From UBA1413 sp964395045 (GTDB lineage: Bacteria; Bacteroidota; Bacteroidia; Bacteroidales; Prolixibacteraceae), in assembly GCA_964395045.1 (NCBI GenBank), contig CAYNBE010000171.1, positions 1 to 8,019 of the forward strand: a DNA stretch of 8,019 bases, read 5' to 3'. Shown here piece by piece: positions 1 to 5,821 of the stretch (within the stretch, counting starts at the first letter, position 1; every line of letters starts with the position of its first letter). The position numbers and the translations under genes are program-made. Under the pieces are notes generated by a model. It did not search any database and was not told where the DNA came from. It saw only the letters and a list, made by a program, of their open reading frames with translations.

Positions 1-117
1 CTGGGCGGGCGTTCAGGGGGCACCAGCGAAATTTCACTCGGTTTTCTTCTGAAGGACTTCACCAGAAACCTTTCATTTCCGTTTTATGTGCCATACAAAG
101 ATTACATCGGTCAGTGA
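1..117 (+). CDS. C-terminal end of an unidentified protein (5' end outside window)
   Basis: Frame 1 is open from the first base to a TGA at 115-117, giving the last 38 residues of a protein whose start lies upstream of the window. The codons look like ordinary coding sequence. The segment GTSEISLGFLLKDF has alternating hydrophobic residues like a closing beta strand, and the tail ends YVPYKDYIGQ. An outer-membrane beta-barrel such as the PorP/SprF family is possible, but 38 residues are too few to identify it. Frame 3 is also open through this stretch, so the frame choice is not certain. The gene converges on the minus-strand operon, with 59 bases between the two stop codons and no clear terminator hairpin in that gap. 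Confidence 0.45.
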   Translation: MGGRSGGTSEISLGFLLKDFTRNLSFPFYVPYKDYIGQ

Positions 118-176
118 TGCGACCGGTCCGGTGGTTTTCAGGTGTGCGAAACCTTAAAGAGTCCTTTTTGATTCAT

Positions 177-488
177 TTAAGGCTGGCGCCATTCATTCTG
201 GTTATACTGGCTGTCGGCATTGGGATTGACCAGATCTGTCGACAACATGATATCTCCGTTTGAATTGATCCAGACCTTGTCGTATTCGTTCGGGATTTCT
301 AAAGATTCTCCGGTAAAAGGATTTTTTATTTCAGTAGTTCCCCGGATATAACTGCTGAACTGGTTGAACAACTCTTCCTGGCTTTCACTACGGTTTTTGG
401 CTACACTCTCAAAAATCTGGTTGATTTCCTCCTGAGTATTCCTGTAGATTTTCATTTGCTGTGCCCTTGCCTCGTTCAGTTTATTCAT
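177..488 (-). CDS. Small protein of unknown function resembling the C-terminal part of a longer Bacteroidota family
   Basis: This is a 103-residue protein with no signal peptide or membrane segment. Residues 1-48 are charged and probably helical, rich in Gln and Glu. Residues 49-103 are rich in Gly, Asn and Trp, with the pattern NPFTGESLEIP, then YDKVWINSNGDIMLS, then NPN and a final NEWRQP. From memory, this 'NPyTGe...vp..Yd.vW.n..Gd.ils....NPN...W' pattern occurs at the end of longer hypothetical proteins of Bacteroidota and other phyla. Here only that end seems to be present. It is the last gene of the unit and starts 10 bases after the esterase stop codon. The bases before it code for the natural end of the esterase, so no missing front half is hidden there. 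An out-of-frame ATG lies four bases before the chosen start. Function is unknown. It could be a genuine short variant or a gene remnant. Confidence 0.7.
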   Translation of the reverse strand: MNKLNEARAQQMKIYRNTQEEINQIFESVAKNRSESQEELFNQFSSYIRGTTEIKNPFTGESLEIPNEYDKVWINSNGDIMLSTDLVNPNADSQYNQNEWRQP

Positions 489-498
489 CCATCCCGGA

Positions 499-2211
499 TT
501 AATGGAATTTAATCACACCGGTCTCGCTGAATTTATGTAAATCATCCTCCCGGAGTCTCCATTCCTGATCGAAAAATCCGTTGGCGATAATCTGTTTGTT
601 TTTTCCGTCGAAGAACAAATAATCTTTCAGGCCAGAGAGGGCTTTTGCACCGTCTCCGGTTGCAAAACGGATCAGGTTGCGGGGGGCTCCCGATGTCTGA
701 TCAGGCGAAAAACCCTGGTACTCCCAAAACGGAACCCCGGAGGCGATCAGCACCAGATTTCCGTTTACGGGGTATCCGTAAACAAGCCCGTAATCTTTTG
801 CATTTGTATCCAGGTGCAGGGGCAGATTATCGGCCAGCCTGGCGATCACCTCATTTGTTTCTTTTGAGCCGAACAGCAAAAAATTAGAAAACATAAAATC
901 TTCGGCTGTTACCTGTTTATCGGAAAGTACCCTTGGATTAATCTGACTTGGCTGGGAATACCCGCTCCCAAAGGTGACTGAGAAATCGCCGGCTTTCAGG
1001 GCAAGGGCTCTTCGTTCGGCAATCTCCTGATCGCCTGAAGCATTTGCTGTTCCGTATACAATAGCAATTCTCCGGGTAAACGCAGCAGCCATCGGGCCTT
1101 CGAGTCCGTGTTTCTTCGATGTGACCGCTGCTTCAGCCTTTTCGGCCACCCATTTGCCCTCTTTCAATCTGAAGGAATGGTTGAGTTTGGGCGCACTTTG
1201 CAATGCTATCCCGTTAATTTTAACATTTAGCGGATCAGAGCTTTTAAAGGAAGGATGGCCTTTCAGGGTTAGGGTGAAAGCCTCCAGTTGTGATGTTTTT
1301 ACCTCCACCATGTTGGTGGCTGTAAAACGGGCATCCATGTTTGCGAGGGTTCCGGGAATAAGTTTATCGATGAGTACCCAGTAAGCTGAGTTGTACTTGT
1401 ACCAGCGGGTGGAATAATTTACCCGCTGGGGAAATTGATTTCTCACTTGCCCGTCGAACCATTTAAAGATATTTTCATCCTGATAAGCCTGCACCCACAC
1501 GTCGTGCTGGACGCCCGGAAATTCATGGTATTCCACGGAAGCCCCGCCTTTGAGCAGTTCACCGACAATTTCGTGGACGCCTTCTGGTCGGACCACCGGG
1601 TCGGCGCCACCCTGATAAATATTGACCGGCAGGTTCAGCGCATTTCCCATCAGGTCCCAGGCCTCTTCTGGCGGCGCTGGGCATACCGGGGCAATGGCGG
1701 CAAAAACGTCCGGACGCGACAATCCGATGAATAAGGTACCGCCGCCTCCCATCGAAAGGCCGGTCAGGTAAATCCGGTTTTCATCGATATTGAAGTTGTT
1801 TTTACACGCTTCGATTACACGCATCACATCTTCTTCGGGAACCCCGACGTACCCCATCGTCCCCCTGGCATACGGAGTGGCCACAATGTAATCAATGTCT
1901 TTCCATTCGGGGAAGAAACGCGACGCCTCCGCATCGGGCTGACCAGGAAGGTTTGGTTTGCCGAAAACCCTCCTCAAGGCAAGCCTGTGGTTCGAAGTGG
2001 CTCCATGAAGCATGATCACCAGCGGATATTTCTGTTCCGGATTATACTTCTGCGGGATAAATAACCCATATGACTGCTCCGAATCGTCAATTTCCGAATA
2101 AAAGGTAGCAACCTGAGGCCCCGGGGAAAATATCTGACCCTTAACCACCTGAAGCTCTGACATTCCAAATGCACAAAAGAGAATGAAGAAAAAGAAAGAC
2201 CTTGTTTTCAT
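499..2211 (-). CDS. Exported alpha/beta-hydrolase esterase (prolyl-oligopeptidase / PHB-depolymerase-like) with C-terminal extension
   Basis: This 570-residue secreted serine hydrolase probably acts in the periplasm or outside the cell on ester bonds. Residues 1-25 form a signal peptide: MKTR, a Phe-rich core, and cleavage probably near VVKG/QIF. No lipobox cysteine is seen. The hydrolase core covers about residues 35-255. It has the HG oxyanion turn (H69-G70 in PLVIMLHG), the nucleophile elbow GLSMGG with S153, an acid at D204 (GGADPVVRPE) and H236 (FPGVQHDVW), giving a complete catalytic triad. Residues 262-570 are a further region seen in some esterases of this type. It contains the stretches KKHGLEGPM..AF....AIVYGTA and SNFLLFGSKETN, but I cannot assign it a function. 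It starts 12 bases after the aldehyde dehydrogenase stop. The leader is AT-rich without a clear Shine-Dalgarno sequence, as is common in Bacteroidota. The substrate is unknown: acylated carbohydrates, feruloyl esters or lipid esters all fit. Peptidase activity is less likely. Confidence 0.9.
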   Translation of the reverse strand: MKTRSFFFFILFCAFGMSELQVVKGQIFSPGPQVATFYSEIDDSEQSYGLFIPQKYNPEQKYPLVIMLHGATSNHRLALRRVFGKPNLPGQPDAEASRFFPEWKDIDYIVATPYARGTMGYVGVPEEDVMRVIEACKNNFNIDENRIYLTGLSMGGGGTLFIGLSRPDVFAAIAPVCPAPPEEAWDLMGNALNLPVNIYQGGADPVVRPEGVHEIVGELLKGGASVEYHEFPGVQHDVWVQAYQDENIFKWFDGQVRNQFPQRVNYSTRWYKYNSAYWVLIDKLIPGTLANMDARFTATNMVEVKTSQLEAFTLTLKGHPSFKSSDPLNVKINGIALQSAPKLNHSFRLKEGKWVAEKAEAAVTSKKHGLEGPMAAAFTRRIAIVYGTANASGDQEIAERRALALKAGDFSVTFGSGYSQPSQINPRVLSDKQVTAEDFMFSNFLLFGSKETNEVIARLADNLPLHLDTNAKDYGLVYGYPVNGNLVLIASGVPFWEYQGFSPDQTSGAPRNLIRFATGDGAKALSGLKDYLFFDGKNKQIIANGFFDQEWRLREDDLHKFSETGVIKFH

Positions 2212-2223
2212 TTTATATGACTT

Positions 2224-3609
2224 TTATAAACGTGAATTCAACAACCATCCGACCACTTTTTCCTTGAAAGGGGTATAGGGCGGGTAACGGAGAAAAATGT
2301 CGATCAGGTTCGACTTGACCAGAACAGACCGCATATTGGAAAAGGTTTCAAACGATTTCCGGCCATGGTAGCGACCCAGGCCGCTGGCGCCCAAGCCGCC
2401 ATAGGGCAGGTAGGGGGAAGCGATTTGCATAACGCAGTCATTGATCGCCGCGCTGCCCGACTTCGTTCTGACCATAAATTCCCGCGCCAGTTTTTTGTTT
2501 TGGGTGAAAATATAGACAGCCAGGGGATTGGGGTTTTTTGCGATAATGGGGTATATCTCCTCCATTTCTGAATATTCCAGTACCGGCAGAACTGGTCCGA
2601 ATATCTCCTCATTCATCAGGGGATCATCGGGTTGCACATGATGGACTATCGTAGGCGACAGGTAGCAGGAGGTGCGGTCAGCATCGCCGCCAAAATAAAT
2701 CTCCCCTGAAGAAATCAGCGATGTCAGCCGGTCAACATTCTCCCCGTTGATTACCCTGGAGAAAAAGTCGCTTTCCCCGGGATTCTCACCAAAGAAGGCC
2801 TTTATTTCCCCGGCCAGCAGCGAAAGGAATTCCTCTTTCACCTTCCTGTCCACCAACAGGTAATCGGGGCAGATGCAGGTTTGGCCTGCATTGATGAATT
2901 TCCCCCAGGCGATTCTTCTGGCGGCAAACTCCAGCCGGGCATCGGCAGTCACAACACAGGGATTTTTACCCCCCAGTTCCAGAGAAACCGGAATCAGCTT
3001 TTCAGCAGCCTTTCCCATGACATAACTGCCAATTTTGGTGCTGCCCGTGAAAAAAATATAATCAAAAGGCTGACTAAGCAGAAAATCGCTCACGTCGTGG
3101 TTTCCCCTCAACAACACCACCAATTCCGGGGGAAAGTGGCCCACTATTTTTTCCATGATGTCGGTGGTGCGGGGCGTCTGACGGGAAGTTTTCAGAACTA
3201 CGCAGTTTCCGGCAGCCAGTGCGCCCAGCAGAGGAACGAAAGAAAGCATAAACGGAAAATTCCATGGGGAAAGGATCAGCACCTGCCCGTAAGGTTGGGG
3301 TTCTACATAACTGTAACTGATGAAATGGACAATAGGTGTTTTGACCCTTTTCGGCTTCGACCAGGAAGCCAGCTTTCGTATGGCAAGGTTCAGCTCCGCG
3401 ATCACAAACCGCGTTTCGGTGGCCATCACTTCAAATGCCGGCTTGTGAAAATCGCCCCATAAAGCGGCCTTAATCTCCGGCTCGAAACGGAAAATCAGTT
3501 CCCTCAGCTTTTTCAGCATCTCCACCCGGAAGCGTACATCTTTGGTCTTCCCCGACCGGAAAAATGCTTTCTGTTTTTCCAGGATCAGGCGTATCTCTTC
3601 TTTTTCCAT
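2224..3609 (-). CDS. Aldehyde dehydrogenase, class-3 (ALDH3)-like
   Basis: This 461-residue cytoplasmic NAD(P)+-dependent enzyme oxidises an aldehyde to its carboxylic acid. All family landmarks are present. These are SPWNFP at 114-119 with the following cofactor-binding LKTSRQTP, FTGS at 187-190, the general base E211 in SLELGGKNP, and the catalytic C245 in NAGQTCICPDY. They also include EEIFGPV at 334-340 and the PYGGLGASGLGRYHGRKSF segment near 402-420. The C-terminus carries RYPPYTPFK, a hallmark of the ALDH3 group (fatty, long-chain or aromatic aldehydes), and the length fits that group. The start lies inside the end of the GMC gene (25-base overlap), preceded by GGAAAAAG, and the next Met is residue 31, so this start is preferred. 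Overlap with an alcohol-oxidising GMC enzyme implies the two work in sequence. The natural aldehyde is not known, although ALDH3 relatives often prefer medium or long-chain ones. Confidence 0.95.
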   Translation of the reverse strand: MEKEEIRLILEKQKAFFRSGKTKDVRFRVEMLKKLRELIFRFEPEIKAALWGDFHKPAFEVMATETRFVIAELNLAIRKLASWSKPKRVKTPIVHFISYSYVEPQPYGQVLILSPWNFPFMLSFVPLLGALAAGNCVVLKTSRQTPRTTDIMEKIVGHFPPELVVLLRGNHDVSDFLLSQPFDYIFFTGSTKIGSYVMGKAAEKLIPVSLELGGKNPCVVTADARLEFAARRIAWGKFINAGQTCICPDYLLVDRKVKEEFLSLLAGEIKAFFGENPGESDFFSRVINGENVDRLTSLISSGEIYFGGDADRTSCYLSPTIVHHVQPDDPLMNEEIFGPVLPVLEYSEMEEIYPIIAKNPNPLAVYIFTQNKKLAREFMVRTKSGSAAINDCVMQIASPYLPYGGLGASGLGRYHGRKSFETFSNMRSVLVKSNLIDIFLRYPPYTPFKEKVVGWLLNSRL

Positions 3610-5228
3610 TCTTTTTCCAGTATTTGAAGTTTTTCAGAAAGTAGATCATCCCGCAAATCCCATGAATCCTGTGAATCCTTGTCCGCTATTTTTGACATGG
3701 CATACTCCGCCATGGCGGTGATGGTCAGGCTGGGATTCACCCCAATGTTGCCCTGGATGGCGCTTCCGTCAACAATGTAAAAATCGGGATAGCCATGGAC
3801 ATTGAGGTTTTTGTCCAACACCCCGGTCTCCCCGGAATCCGACATCGGGCAACCCCCGAGAATGTGAGCGGTGGTGGGGCGGTCGAAAATGACTTCCAGC
3901 AGGATGTTTTGCGCAATTCCTCCCGATTTTTCAGCGAATCTTTCGATAACTTCCTGCCCGATGGGAATATATGCCGGGACTTTTTTCCTTCCTTTGTTGA
4001 TGATCCTCATGGTACCGCCGAAAATTCCCTTCTTCCAAACCATCTGCATGGCGTTGTCCACATTTTGCATCACCAGGAATATCACCAGATGGGATGGCCA
4101 GTTAAAATTAAAAAGGATTTTGAAAAAGGAGAGGGGATGGAGGAGCGTTTTCCCCAGTAGTTTCAGTGTACGGTTAATCGGGGAGGATGCTCCGCCTACC
4201 GAAAGCCCGAAGAACCATTTCAGTGCATCCGACCGGTCGGGATATTTGCAGATTTCCACATGCGTATGCTTATCCGGCTCAAAAACAGAAGTAATGGCCA
4301 GCCCGTTGTTCATCTTTTCCTTTGAGGAGGAAACGGCACACAGGGACTCCGCATTGGTGCGAAGTTCTTTTCCAAGCGTGTCTGACAGCAACGGAAGTGT
4401 CCTGTACTTGTATTTCTGTTTTAGCAATAACTCAAGTGTCCCTAAAGTTCCGCCGGCAATCACCAAACCTCTTGCCCGGAAAACCTTTCTTTTGCGGGGA
4501 GGGAAAGCGGTTATGCGATAAGTTTCAACCTGGTAAATCCCATCCTGGAAAGTGATTCTCTCTGCTTTGGTCTCCGGAAGTATCTCTGCTCCCATTTTTT
4601 CTGCAAACCAGAGATAATTCCGGTCGAGGGTATTTTTAGCGTTTTCGCGGCATCCTACCATACAGCCCCCGCATTCAATACATTTGTTGCGTAAAGGGCC
4701 TGCTCCGTCAAAATAGGGGTCACAATCATTTCCCGGAGGGTCAAGATTAACGCCTACATAAACCGCATCAAAGGTGGAACCGGCATTCATATCGCCGGCA
4801 ACCTCCTCCAGCATCCTGTCCTCAATGTTTTTGCCGGCGTATTTCTTTCTGCCGAGCATAAAGGAAGCCTTATCGTAAAATGGTCTAAGCACTTCCTCCC
4901 ACTCTTCAAATGCGGCCCAGGCTTCATGGCGGAAAAATTCATCGGGTGGTATGTAAAGCGTATTGGCATAAACCAGGCTTCCTCCCCCCACGCCTGTACC
5001 GGAGAGTATGCTGGCCTGGGTATAAAAGCTGAGCCTCTGGAACCCAAAAAGGCGCAATGGAGGATACCAGAGGTATTGGGGAAGGTTCCGGTTTGACTTT
5101 GGAAAATCTTCCGGGTTGAAACGTTTACCCTGCTCCAGGGTAAGCACCTTGTACCCCTTTTCTGCGAGACGCATGCTGGCCACGCTTCCCCCAAATCCGG
5201 AGCCGATAACAATGTAGTCGTAAACCAT
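3585..5228 (-). CDS. GMC-family FAD-dependent alcohol oxidoreductase, cholesterol-oxidase-like, with cysteine cluster
   Basis: This 547-residue flavoenzyme is expected to oxidise an alcohol or sterol hydroxyl to an aldehyde or ketone. The N-terminal Rossmann motif is GSGFGG (G9, G11, G14) with the acidic LEQG at 31-34 binding FAD ribose. SGTGVGGGSLVYAN at 76-89 is the second FAD-contact segment. C183, C186, C189 and C193 (CIECGGCMVGC) form a ferredoxin-like C-x2-C-x2-C-x3-C, followed by AKNTLDRNYL, an arrangement I recall in cholesterol-oxidase-like GMC proteins. The active-site end carries H455 (AHILGGCPM) and N498 (GVNPSLTI), matching the His/Asn pair of the family. There is no signal peptide, so it is probably cytoplasmic. 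Residues from about 515 on form an Asp- and Lys-rich tail encoded partly by a 9-bp repeat and running 25 bases into the next gene. It is the first gene of the minus-strand unit. Substrate and electron acceptor are unknown; long-chain alcohols or sterol-like compounds are possible. Confidence 0.92.
   Translation of the reverse strand: MVYDYIVIGSGFGGSVASMRLAEKGYKVLTLEQGKRFNPEDFPKSNRNLPQYLWYPPLRLFGFQRLSFYTQASILSGTGVGGGSLVYANTLYIPPDEFFRHEAWAAFEEWEEVLRPFYDKASFMLGRKKYAGKNIEDRMLEEVAGDMNAGSTFDAVYVGVNLDPPGNDCDPYFDGAGPLRNKCIECGGCMVGCRENAKNTLDRNYLWFAEKMGAEILPETKAERITFQDGIYQVETYRITAFPPRKRKVFRARGLVIAGGTLGTLELLLKQKYKYRTLPLLSDTLGKELRTNAESLCAVSSSKEKMNNGLAITSVFEPDKHTHVEICKYPDRSDALKWFFGLSVGGASSPINRTLKLLGKTLLHPLSFFKILFNFNWPSHLVIFLVMQNVDNAMQMVWKKGIFGGTMRIINKGRKKVPAYIPIGQEVIERFAEKSGGIAQNILLEVIFDRPTTAHILGGCPMSDSGETGVLDKNLNVHGYPDFYIVDGSAIQGNIGVNPSLTITAMAEYAMSKIADKDSQDSWDLRDDLLSEKLQILEKEWKKKRYA
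3611..3618 (-). promoter_or_regulatory. Ribosome binding site of the aldehyde dehydrogenase gene
   Basis: The minus strand reads GGAAAAAGAATG, placing a GGA core six bases before the ATG at 3609. The site lies inside the coding region of the GMC gene, whose stop comes after this start. It supports the overlapping start and suggests translational coupling of the two genes. Confidence 0.4.
3654..3680. repeat. Three 9-bp tandem units inside the GMC gene
   Basis: Plus-strand units are CAAATCCCA, TGAATCCTG and TGAATCCTT. From memory they resemble the 'AATCCTGTGAATCC' short repeat scattered between genes in Bacteroidota and some other bacteria. On the coding (minus) strand they read as D-S-Q, D-S-W, D-L-R within the GMC C-terminal tail. 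Because the unit is 9 bases, the reading frame is kept. Such a repeat inside coding sequence suggests the tail arose from an intergenic repeat. Confidence 0.6.
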
Positions 5229-5248
5229 AAGTAGGATTCAGCAGGTTG

Positions 5249-5256
5249 TAAATATA
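5249..5256 (-). promoter_or_regulatory. Candidate -7 box for the GMC operon
   Basis: The minus strand reads TATATTTA followed by C, which is one base off the Bacteroidota -7 consensus TAnnTTTG. It lies 20 bases before the GMC start codon. No matching -33 TTG box is seen at the right distance, so this is weak. A short untranslated leader would result. Confidence 0.25.
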
Positions 5257-5288
5257 GAAAGTAAAATCATAATATTATATATAAACGG

Positions 5289-5434
5289 CGTCCTTGCTAT
5301 GACGCAGGTCGTACTTGATAGTGGAGGAAGAAGAAAGGCCGGGGAAAAAGTAAGCTGTTCCGAAGATAATTCAATTAATCCCCGGCCTTTCTTCTCCCTC
5401 TGTGATTATACCGGGCACCGTCATTGCGATGACT
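5289..5434. repeat. Compound palindromic element with concentric inverted arms
   Basis: Two outer segments, CGTCCTTGCTATGACG at 5289-5304 and CGTCATTGCGATGACT at 5419-5434, are inverted relative to each other with 12 of 16 bases matching. They share a centre near 5362 with the much stronger 22-base inner inverted repeat at 5324-5400. Read outward from the centre, each outer segment resembles the start of the 'CGTCATTGCGAGGA...' dispersed repeat I recall from many bacterial genomes. The element therefore looks like two head-to-head degenerate copies around a stem. Sequence between outer and inner arms pairs only partly. Confidence 0.45.
5324..5400. repeat. 22-bp near-perfect inverted repeat (stem-loop)
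   Basis: The arms 5324-5345 and 5379-5400 are complementary at 21 of 22 positions, including an unbroken 17-base core built on AGAAAGGCCGGGGA. The loop is 33 bases and AT-rich. There is no T-run after either arm, so it does not look like an intrinsic terminator. A repeat element, the stem of a small RNA or a protein-binding site are all possible. Confidence 0.8.
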
Positions 5435-5523
5435 GAGACCAGACTGGCAGTAGCCGGTATGGTCAAAGGAAGAAGCAATCTTCTTCCCGTCAGGTGCAGG
5501 AAACCTGATGTCAAATAATGACA
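5420..5523. repeat. Run of four small hairpins; degenerate GTCATTGCGA...GAAGCAATCT repeat
   Basis: Perfect short inverted repeats follow one another. GTCAT/ATGAC is at 5420-5433 with a TGCG loop. GGAAGAAG/CTTCTTCC is at 5468-5487 with a CAAT loop. CAGGT/ACCTG is at 5491-5507, and TGTCA/TGACA at 5509-5523. A 7-bp pair ATACCGG/CCGGTAT (5408-5414 and 5454-5460) encloses the first hairpin. The words CGTCATTGCGA at the left and GAAGCAATCT at 5472-5481 match the two ends of a common dispersed bacterial repeat as I remember it. The interior here is diverged. Confidence 0.5.
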
Positions 5524-5652
5524 AAAGTTTGGTTGATTATGCATATCTTACCACTTAGGTAACGATCTCAATATTGTGTCCATATTTTGGGTTTTAATTC
5601 TTATTGACAGCTTGTAACCGTTTAACCCAGGTGAAATTTTGGAATATTTGTT

Positions 5653-5782
5653 GAGTGCACTCCGAAAAGTCTTTTGTAATATGTCACGCAAAGCACGCAA
5701 AGTTCGCAAAGTTTTTTTTCAAATATTTAGACTTTGCGTTCTTGGCGCCTCTGCGTGAAATTTCACTTATCAGAGTGGACTC
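5653..5782. repeat. About 130-bp imperfect inverted-repeat element (CACGCAAAG / CTTTGCG type)
   Basis: The inner arms are 5685-5712, with three staggered copies of CGCAAAG-like sequence, and 5731-5757, ACTTTGCGTTCTTGGCGCC continuing to CTGCGTG. They are largely complementary with one indel and are separated by an AT-rich loop. The outer ends also pair. GAGTGCACTC at 5653-5662 is a perfect 10-bp palindrome, and GAGTGGACTC at 5773-5782 is nearly the same. Between the ends and the arms, GAnAAGT matches on both sides in inverted orientation. I recall this 'CACGCAAAG...CTTTGCGTG' motif as a frequent intergenic repeat in Bacteroidota. No transposase is encoded, so it would be a non-autonomous, MITE- or REP-like unit. 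Confidence 0.7.
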
Positions 5783-5795
5783 TTTGTTTAATTCA

Positions 5796-5803
5796 TAAAT
5801 TTA
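5796..5803 (+). promoter_or_regulatory. Candidate -7 box for the deacetylase/serine-hydrolase gene
   Basis: TAAATTTA followed by CCC, 18 bases before the ATG at 5822, is one base off the Bacteroidota -7 consensus TAnnTTTG. The -33 position would fall inside the end of the palindromic element at 5653-5782, with no clear TTG at the expected spacing. If real, the repeat supplies the upstream half of the promoter. Confidence 0.3.
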
Positions 5804-5821
5804 CCCTCAAATCCATCTTAT

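Larger units (their letters stand above)
5229..5821. other. Divergent intergenic region with inverted repeats, no gene
   Basis: These 593 bases separate the starts of the minus-strand GMC gene and the plus-strand deacetylase fusion gene. I see no convincing coding sequence, tRNA or rRNA. From left to right it holds a candidate promoter box for the GMC gene, a compound palindrome, a run of small hairpins and a stretch from 5524 to 5652 with no feature I can support. Next come a large inverted-repeat element and a candidate promoter box for the plus-strand gene. Because both flanking genes read outward, terminators are not needed here, so the hairpins are better read as dispersed repeats or transcript-leader structure. 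Confidence 0.7.

Noticed and set aside
124..134. ACCGG-T-CCGGT palindrome in the gap between the convergent genes, as a terminator
   Set aside because: With a one-base centre it cannot fold into a stable hairpin of useful stem length, and no T-run follows directly.
2881..3462. 193-codon open frame on the plus strand
   Set aside because: It is antisense to the conserved core of the aldehyde dehydrogenase, and its translation shows no recognisable motif.
3871..4521. 216-codon open frame on the plus strand
   Set aside because: It lies opposite the GMC oxidoreductase, which carries clear family motifs over the same bases. The translation is low in structure and looks like a shadow.
5324..5400. 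22-bp inverted repeat as an intrinsic terminator
   Set aside because: The loop is 33 bases, no T-run follows on either strand, and it lies between divergent genes where no transcript needs to end.
5604..5632. TTGACA at 5604-5609 as a sigma-70 -35 box
   Set aside because: No -10-like sequence occurs at 16-18 bases spacing, and the likely host uses a different promoter consensus.
5685..5757. Repeated CGCAAAG words as a CRISPR array
   Set aside because: The copies are 7-9 bases apart with no spacers, and are part of an inverted repeat.
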